From Fulvia fulva (lineage: Eukaryota > Ascomycota > Dothideomycetes > Mycosphaerellales > Mycosphaerellaceae), in contig NC_063015.1 in the NCBI RefSeq assembly GCF_020509005.1, positions 4,898,001-4,962,000 on the forward strand: DNA of 64,000 bases, read 5' to 3'. The position numbers and the translations under genes are program-made. Below the pieces are notes generated by a model, which ran no database searches, was not told the DNA's origin, and saw nothing but the letters and a program-made list of their open reading frames with translations. Numbering within the stretch: position 1 is the first letter of the stretch; each line of letters opens with the position of its first letter. Positions 57,201 through 64,000 of this stretch are shown here, one piece after another.

Positions 57201-58990
57201 TATATAGGTTGTGTATCTAGGTGCTACCTACGTAGAAGGAGGTAATATCGCCCCCGCCTTCTTCGTCTACGTAGTACACTACCTCCTAGTCGGATTCTAG
57301 TATGTCCTTACTAATATAGAAGTACGTACGAGGTCTACCGTCGCCTCGTAGGCATGTCGTATAGCCTAGTAACTTATAGGTCGTTAGTCTCTTATAGTAC
57401 GGGTTAATCTATAGCTCCTAGATTACTAGGACGTAGTAGACGTACGGGTCCGCCTCGTATAGGAAATGGTTCTAGACTATATCCTTACTATAGTTAACGT
57501 TATACTAGATGATGCTAAGCGTATCGAGGCTAGTTATCGGTATCGACAATCATTTCCTCTATAGCGTCCTATGTCCTACTACCTTATACGTCCTAGTCTA
57601 CGCCTATCGGCTATATACTAAAGGGGAGCCGGGCCTAGTTAGATTCCCTCGCCGTAGCTAGTAGAGCACGTAGCCTCCCGTACGCCCTAGGTTACGTATC
57701 CTTTATATCGTTCTCGGCCCTAGGGCGCTTATACCCGACCGCCGCTAGCTAGTTCCGGTATAGGCTAGCCTTACGGTCGCCGTAGAATCTTAGGGCGACG
57801 GTTCTGTTTGTGATTGCCTTGTTTTTCGCTAGTTTCCGCTATAGGCATTCCGCGCTATACGATAGGTAGTACCCCGGACAGTTCGCGTACCGTCTCGTAG
57901 CCGATATATAGTCCCTAGACATATAGTCTCCTATATAGTTCGAGTAGGCCTACTTGTTTATATACGTATAGGTTTGGTGTCTATACTATTAGTATTTGAA
58001 GTATTAGAGGACACAAAAGGATAAGGAGTGCTTTTCTACTATCTTAAGGCTATATTACTAGATTAGGCCTTGTTCTATCGCTAGATCCGCCGCTTTCGCG
58101 TCTTATAGCTATACTATTAGCGCCGAGGCCTTCTTACCTTCTAGCCATTTCCTATAGAGCTAAGTCGCCTTCTAGATTAGAGAGTTAAGAGTGATTAGGT
58201 TGTCCTCTTAGAGAGCACGTAGGTGACCTTAGTTAGTTAGGTCGAACTCCTTAGGTATATCGTAGACTAGGATCGTAAATTACTTCGTTAAGGCCTTCGC
58301 TAATACCGCAACCTTAGATGCCTACTATAGCTATACCTCTAGGTGCCTCCTAGTAGTAGTAGAGCTAGTATAGATCTATAGAGTACCGTTAGACTATTAG
58401 TTTACTACGACTACCTCTAGTTAGTTGATTCGTTAGGCGAGCTCCTTGTTCGATAGCTTCGTAACTTCGGCCTAGTCTTCCTTTACTATAATGCGGATCG
58501 TAACTATATCGTACGTTAGGCGGGGGCCTAGTATCGATGCCGCGACCGATGCCTAGCTATAGGGGTGTTGATTCCGGGTGGCCTTACTAATTGCCTAGGA
58601 CGTCGTCCTTATTTCTTATTACCCTCGGTAATACGACAGTATAAGCGCCGTACGTAGCTAAGTGATCATTACCTATAGAGACCGGTATAGGAGCTAATCG
58701 TTAGTTTCTATACTTTTTGCGTCCTCTATAAGTTAGTACTAGTTATCTTAGGGGAGCTTCGCCTATAGAGCCGTAGGCGCCGGTAGTACCGTAGCCTAGG
58801 CTACTATTGCCTAGGAGTTGCCTAATGTAGCTAGGCACCTCCGCGGCGTTTAGAGCTAAAGAAATAGGGTGAAGAGAACTTTAAGTTATCTAGATTAAAT
58901 AAGGTAGAACTCCCTTAATTCTAGGGGTAGTGGCCTGCTTTGTATATCGTTAGAATGGCCTTGATAAGAGCTTCGAATATGTCGTGTTTT
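54260..58990 (-). mobile_element. LINE A copy 3, main body
   Basis: Reverse-strand LINE A, heavily RIPed, from the ORF2 end (cactaccccgttagcccc, 54266-54283) to the 5' end (cattcgaa region near 58970). RT box SGFVDDTNIL is at about 55545-55513, endonuclease around 57340-56870, ORF1 zinc region around 57950-57830. It lacks the 49 bp present in copy 1 (junction near 56299), a deletion shared with the copy at 61215-64000. Its left flank is gypsy-1B (+) and its right flank gypsy-4 gag (-). These do not form one interrupted element and no target duplication is visible, so recombination has reshaped one side. Confidence 0.88.
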
Positions 58991-59723
58991 GTACCTATTT
59001 AATAGTTTATAAGCCCGAGTTAGTAACTCTAACTAGTTAATATAGTTAGCTATATCGAGCGTAGTATTAAGCTTATACGTACGTCGCTAATCGGACTCGA
59101 TATTATAGAGGATCTTATAGATCTACTAGGGATAGTTATTGACCGTCTTCTTGAACTTATCTATATTTAACCCGTTTAACGAGTCGAAGGCTTCCTAGAA
59201 GTTATCGATAGTGACCCTCCTCTTCCTCGGTACCTTAGTACCCTTATCTTCTATCTTATCCCCGATAAACTCCGCTCTATATAGGTTAGCTAAGTTCAGC
59301 TCTATCTCGACCTCCTCTTCCTTAATCGCCTTAAGTTAGTCGAACACCTTCTTATACTACTTACGGTACTAGTTATTCTCGTCGAGGGGCTTATTTATAA
59401 TATCCTTTTTACGTCCTTAAGTCTACGTCGCCGGGTTCGCGCTATTATTATCGGGCGAATCGGGTAGTAGGGTAAAGAAGGATAATCTATTAAGGGACGC
59501 GTAATGAACGCGTCTATTAGTGTTCTCTATACTTACGCCTAGTACGCCGGTACCGGTCTGTCTCGCTATTACTACTATATTAGCTATAACCTACTTTAAG
59601 GTACGACTTAGCGAGTACGATACCTAATCTTAGTACTTCCTCGTATACTATCGCGGTTTCTCTATAATCTCCCGAATATAGCTTCTCGTGTCTCTCTATA
59701 CGTTAGTAATAATCTATTCGAAG
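58991..59723 (-). pseudogene. RIP-degraded gypsy-4 leader and gag remnant
   Basis: On the minus strand from the LTR at 59724-59908. After ~200 bp a frame with TAG stops reads LNRLSFFTLLPDSPDN, then a charged region (KAIKEEEVEIELNLANLYRA, RKRRVTIDNF) and FKKTVNNYP.QIYKILYNIESD (about 59160-59085). The position after an LTR and the charge pattern suit a gag, but I recognise no named domain. It ends where LINE A copy 3 begins. Confidence 0.5.
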
Positions 59724-59908
59724 TATTATAAGTAGGTATAAGTATATAGTTGGGTAAGGTATAAGTCGAATAGATGTTCTATCTAAGAGAGGCGCGGAGA
59801 GCGCGAGAGTTATATACGGGCGCCAAGCCGCTAGTCGGATTAGTTAGCGGGCGCGGGGTCTAGGTACGTACCCGCGGGTTTAAGTAAGTATACGCCGGTA
59901 CGGTAATA
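59724..59908 (-). repeat. LTR of gypsy-4
   Basis: About 185 bp; in minus sense it starts TATTACCGTACCGG (TG changed to TA) and ends near TATAATA. The organisation resembles the gypsy-1 LTR, including a shared CGCGCTCTC...CTCTTAGATAG stretch, but the sequence differs. It interrupts gypsy-1C at 59909. The right end is clear from gypsy-1 homology; the left end is less certain. Confidence 0.6.
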
Positions 59909-61214
59909 ATAGAATACGTTATAGATTTATATCCTATCGCTAAGTTCGAGTTTATACGAGCGTCTACCTACGGCCCTAACGACTCGAAACGGTCTAAGGA
60001 ACTTATAGTTAAGTTTCTTACTTAGGCGTATAGTCTTAATATTACGGGTATCTAGTAGAACTAAAATCGTTAGGCTAGTAGGTAGGCGCTAGCGCTCGCC
60101 GAGTGTTTACGGCGTCGGCCGTTCGTACTTATATAAAAGTATATACGTCGCGTAGCTCGTCTAGGCGGTCGCGGCGTATAGACTCGAGTACCCGCCGTAT
60201 TTATACTTAAGTGTCTTATATATTATTAACTAACGCGTTAGCGGCCTCGACGTTAGGTACTTCCCGAGCTATAACTTATAGTTTAGCTAGGCTACTAAAC
60301 TCTATCCGCGGGTAGCGGCTAGAGTCGGCGAAGAATAGAGTCATTCCGGTACTTATAGACTCGTAATTATTAAGGGCGAACTCGGCGTCGGGTAGCAACT
60401 CGACCTAGTTATCTTATTAATAGATCGTATAGGCGCGGATATACTATTTGAGTACTTAGTTTATACGTTCTAATTACCTATCTGTTTCTAGATAGAAGGC
60501 TATAGAAAGATTTTAGTAGATACTAAGCCTTACGTAGAGTCTACGGAAGAGCGCGCTAACGAATTACGTACCTCTATCGCTTACGACTACCTACGGTAGG
60601 CCGTCTACGGGGAATATATACTTATAGAACAAGGTGGCGGCGTGCTTAGCGTTCAAATTATTAGTAGGGAGTAGCCGTACGCGTTTAGTTAGTATATCGG
60701 TAACTATTATAATATATTTATAGATTAGTCTAGTATCGGGATCTTTACTAGCGGGTAGGTCGACGATAAAGTCTACGGCGATATACTTCTACCCGTAACC
60801 GGGCGTATAGTATAGGGACAGGGTGCCTTACTTTATTAGTCTTAATAGAGTCGAGCGCCTATATTAAGGTAGTATTATACGTATCTTACGACGTTACTTA
60901 GTATACTAGGCTAGAAGAGGTTTTACCTCTATAGTAGATTAAAAGTCCTTACTATACCTTAGTAGCTAGCTACTCTACTATTATAGTACTTACGTACTAT
61001 CTAGGTACGGAGGTTCTAAAAGACTAGGATATATAACGCTTTGTCGACCCATAGTCGATCCGCGGTAATTTCGTAATCTAATACGGCGATCTTCTATTAT
61101 TATAGCTATACGTTAGCGATCCTTTACTAGAGATCGGACTTTAGTTTAAGTATACGTATCGTTATAGACCGGCTATTATATACTTCTGTCGTACGTAGTC
61201 TATATTACTACCCC
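59909..61214 (-). pseudogene. RIP-degraded gypsy-1C pol fragment (integrase)
   Basis: The reverse complement matches gypsy-1A 10011-10458 joined to 16079-16900, that is gypsy-1 without the young copia insertion. It gives an independent view of the empty site: AAAGATCCCGATACTAGAC reads straight through. It includes the zinc-binding region, the integrase core (SKDPDT..LIYKYIIIVTD, SDRGT) and the C-terminal FRVVRAVGRRSYKLEL block. Truncated at 59909 by the gypsy-4 LTR and at 61215 by LINE A copy 4. Most RIP changes are shared with gypsy-1A. Confidence 0.87.
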
Positions 61215-64000
61215 TATATCGCTAAACATAATATATTCGAAAGCTCTTATTAAGGCTATTCTAACGATCTATAAAGTAGGCCACTGCCCCTAGAATTGAG
61301 GGAGTTCTACCTTATTTATCTTGAATAGCTTGAAGTTCTCTTTACCCTATTTCTTTAGCTCTAAACGCCACGGAGGTGCCTAGCTACATTAGGCAACTCC
61401 TAGGCAATAGTAGCCTAGGCTACGGTACTACCGGCGCCTACGGCTCTATAGGCGAAGCTCCCCTAAGATAACTAGTACTAACTTATAGAGGACGCAAAAA
61501 GTATAGAAACTAACGATTAGCTCCTATACCGGTCTCTATAGGTAATGATCACTTAGCTACGTACGGCGCTTATACTGTCGTATTACCGAGGGTAATAAGA
61601 AATAAGGACGACGTCCTAGGCAATTAGTAAGGCCACCCGGAATCAACACCCCTATAGCTAGGCATCGGTCGCGGCATCGATACTAGGCCCCCGCCTAACG
61701 TACGATATAGTTACGATCCGCATTATAGTAAAGGAAGACTAGGCCGAAGTTACGAAGCTATCGAACAAGGAGCTCGCCTAACGAATCAACTAACTAGAGG
61801 TAGTCGTAGTAAACTAATAGTCTAACGGTACTCTATAGATCTATACTAGCTCTACTACTACTAGGAGGCACCTAGAGGCACAGCTATAGTGGGCATCTAA
61901 GGTTGCGGCATTAGCGAAGGTCTTAACGAAGTAATTTACGATCCTAGTCTACGATATACCTAAGGAGTTCGACCTAACTAACTAAGGTCACCTACGTGCT
62001 CTCTAAGAGGACAACCTAATCACTCTTAACTCTCTAATCTAGAAGGCGACTTAGCTCTATAGGAAATGGCTAGAAGGTAAGAAGGCCTCGGCGCTAATAG
62101 TATAGCTATAAGACGCGAAAGCGGCGGATCTAGCGATAGAACAAGGCCTAATCTAGTAATATAGCCTTAAGATAGTAGAAAAGCACTCCTTATCCTTTTG
62201 TGTCCTCTAATACTTCAAATACTAATAGTATAGACACCAAACCTATACGTATATAAACAAGTAGGCCTACTCGAACTATATAGGAGACTATATGTCTAGG
62301 GACTATATATCGGCTACGAGACGGTACGCGAACTGTCCGGGGTACTACCTATCGTATAGCGCGGAATGCCTATAGCGGAAACTAGCGAAAAACAAGGCAA
62401 TCACAAACAGAACCGTCGCCCTAAGATTCTACGGCGACCGTAAGGCTAGCCTATACCGGAACTAGCTAGCGGCGGTCGGGTATAAGCGCCCTAGGGCCGA
62501 GAACGATATAAAGGATACGTAACCTAGGGCGTACGGGAGGCTACGTGCTCTACTAGCTACGGCGAGGGAATCTAACTAGGCCCGGCTCCCCTTTAGTATA
62601 TAGCCGATAGGCGTAGACTAGGACGTATAAGGTAGTAGGACATAGGACGCTATAGAGGAAATGATTGTCGATACCGATAACTAGCCTCGATACGCTTAGC
62701 ATCATCTAGTATAACGTTAACTATAGTAAGGATATAGTCTAGAACCATTTCCTATACGAGGCGGACCCGTACGTCTACTACGTCCTAGTAATCTAGGAGC
62801 TATAGATTAACCCGTACTATAAGAGACTAACGACCTATAAGTTACTAGGCTATACGACATGCCTACGAGGCGACGGTAGACCTCGTACGTACTTCTATAT
62901 TAGTAAGGACATACTAGAATCCGACTAGGAGGTAGTGTACTACGTAGACGAAGAAGGCGGGGGCGATATTACCTCCTTCTACGTAGGTAGCACCTAGATA
63001 CACAACCTATATATACAACCGCTAGCCTCGAGGTCTAGCCGCGACCTTAGGGTCTATAGAAACCTAGACAGTACGCTTAAGAGACAAGGGTGCCATATCG
63101 TAGTAGGAGACTTTAATATATACTACCCTTCCTAGGAAAGCCTTATATAGCCGCACCCTATAGCCGACGAAGTAGTCGACTTGATAGCGAGTAACGTAAT
63201 TACCCTTAATACCCCGAAGGACCTAGGCACCTAGAAGAGAGGGGGACTCTAAGGCACGATCGACCTCTTCTAGATCTTAGATAGCTACTACTATACGGTA
63301 ACCTACTATAGGATCGAACATAAACTCGAGGCGTCGTTAGACCACATACTAGTTAGGACCTTTATTACGACATAGATATAACGTATACTAGCGAGAACCC
63401 CTAAGCTAAACTAGGGAAAGGCCTACTAGGCCAACATCTAGGCGTACCTCGATAACTCCGAGAGGCTAGTCTAGATCGCGTAGCAGCAATACAATAGTAA
63501 AGACGAGATAGACAAGGTAGTCTAAGGGTTAATAGACGAAATAAGAAAAGCGACCTTACTTTACGTTCCGCTTACCTAACTAACGACATAGTCTAAACTA
63601 TACTAGACGCCGAAGTGTACTACGGTAGTAAGAGAAGTAAGGAGAGCCCGCCGGGTGTAGACGAGCAGCTATAGCGAGGAGGCCTAGAACGTATATAGGG
63701 AGGCATACTAATAGAAGAAAGCTATAATACGGAGGGAGAAAGTAGTCGGCTAGAGGGCTATAGTAGAAGAAATCGCTAGCAAGCTAGCGAGGATGTAGAA
63801 GCTAGCGAAATGGGCCCGATAGGACCCTATATAGGGCCCCTCCTTCTCTATCCTAGCGCTATAATCGCCTAGTAGCCCGGTTAGTAACCCCGAGGCTAAG
63901 GCGCGTCTACTAGCTACTCTACTCCCCTAGCCCCTAGCATCGCGGTCTAATAGGAGGTGTCCGAGGGAGAAGTTGCCGCTATACTTAGGAAGTTACCGGC
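61215..64000 (+). mobile_element. LINE A copy 4 (5' part, runs off the window)
   Basis: Covers the LINE A 5' end, ORF1 and ORF2 to shortly after the endonuclease-RT linker. Very close to copies 2 and 3, sharing most RIP changes. It shares the 49-bp deletion (junction 63916/63917) with copy 3 but lacks the 18-bp deletion of copy 2 (it keeps gctagcgaggatgtagaa near 63785-63805). GDFN equivalent near 63108-63120 (gagactttaat). TAG/TAA stops throughout. With copy 3 in the opposite orientation it forms an inverted repeat separated by about 2.2 kb. Confidence 0.88.

Noticed and set aside
1..64000. tRNA, rRNA, host metabolic genes or a secondary-metabolite cluster
   Set aside because: All longer frames trace to retroelements. 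I saw no cloverleaf or rRNA-like stretch beyond the copia primer site, and no intron-bearing host gene.

Overview
The window is a nested transposable-element block from a filamentous ascomycete (Pezizomycotina-type genome). I find no host gene, tRNA, rRNA or bacterial-style gene. Three things support this: every recognisable coding remnant is a fungal retrotransposon (Ty1/copia, Ty3/gypsy with chromodomain, Tad1-like LINEs); most of the sequence is nearly devoid of CpA and TpG while CpG stays common; and in-frame stops are almost all TAG or TAA (from CAG, CAA or TGG). That is the footprint of repeat-induced point mutation (RIP, C to T at CpA), not CpG deamination. The species cannot be named from this window.

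Layout. 1-10008: a RIP-degraded copia element (+) cut by two insertions, a composite 'unknown module + LINE' retroelement (1816-4253) and a LINE of family B (4726-9649). 10009-17577: a RIP-degraded chromodomain gypsy element (+), split by a young copia element on the minus strand (10459-16073) with 235-bp LTRs differing at one base, a 5-bp target duplication and long open frames. 17578-26905: an unassigned stretch and a second copia family (+), split by the best-preserved LINE A (20949-25915). 26906-28554: a gypsy remnant (-). 28555-38354: a second LINE A (+), itself split by a second LINE B (-). 38355-50772: gypsy remnants (+) split by LINE D (-), which carries a 0.3-kb RIP-free island. 50773-58990: a third LINE A (-), split by the second composite retroelement (50950-54259). 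58991-61214: two gypsy remnants (-). 61215-64000: a fourth LINE A (+), running off the window.

Most striking content. Two composite insertions share an essentially identical ~1.08-kb 5' module of unknown origin with the same left and right ends. It is fused to the 3' part of two different LINE families (A, 1.36 kb; C, 2.23 kb), and each composite is bounded by one target-site duplication. The plan matches what I recall of MINE from Magnaporthe (a ~1.1-kb 'WEIRD' region fused to truncated MGL LINE ends) and points to template switching during LINE reverse transcription. LINE family B occurs twice with almost all stop codons shared, and two LINE A copies share a 49-bp deletion as well as RIP changes, so RIP-damaged templates were still being amplified. 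The young copia element has a ~300-bp RIP-like patch with seven in-frame stops in an otherwise clean frame.

Relative order, from nesting and damage: gypsy and copia remnants are oldest; LINE A copies and LINE D inserted into them; LINE B copies and the composite elements came later; the minus-strand copia at 10459-16073 is the youngest dated insertion.
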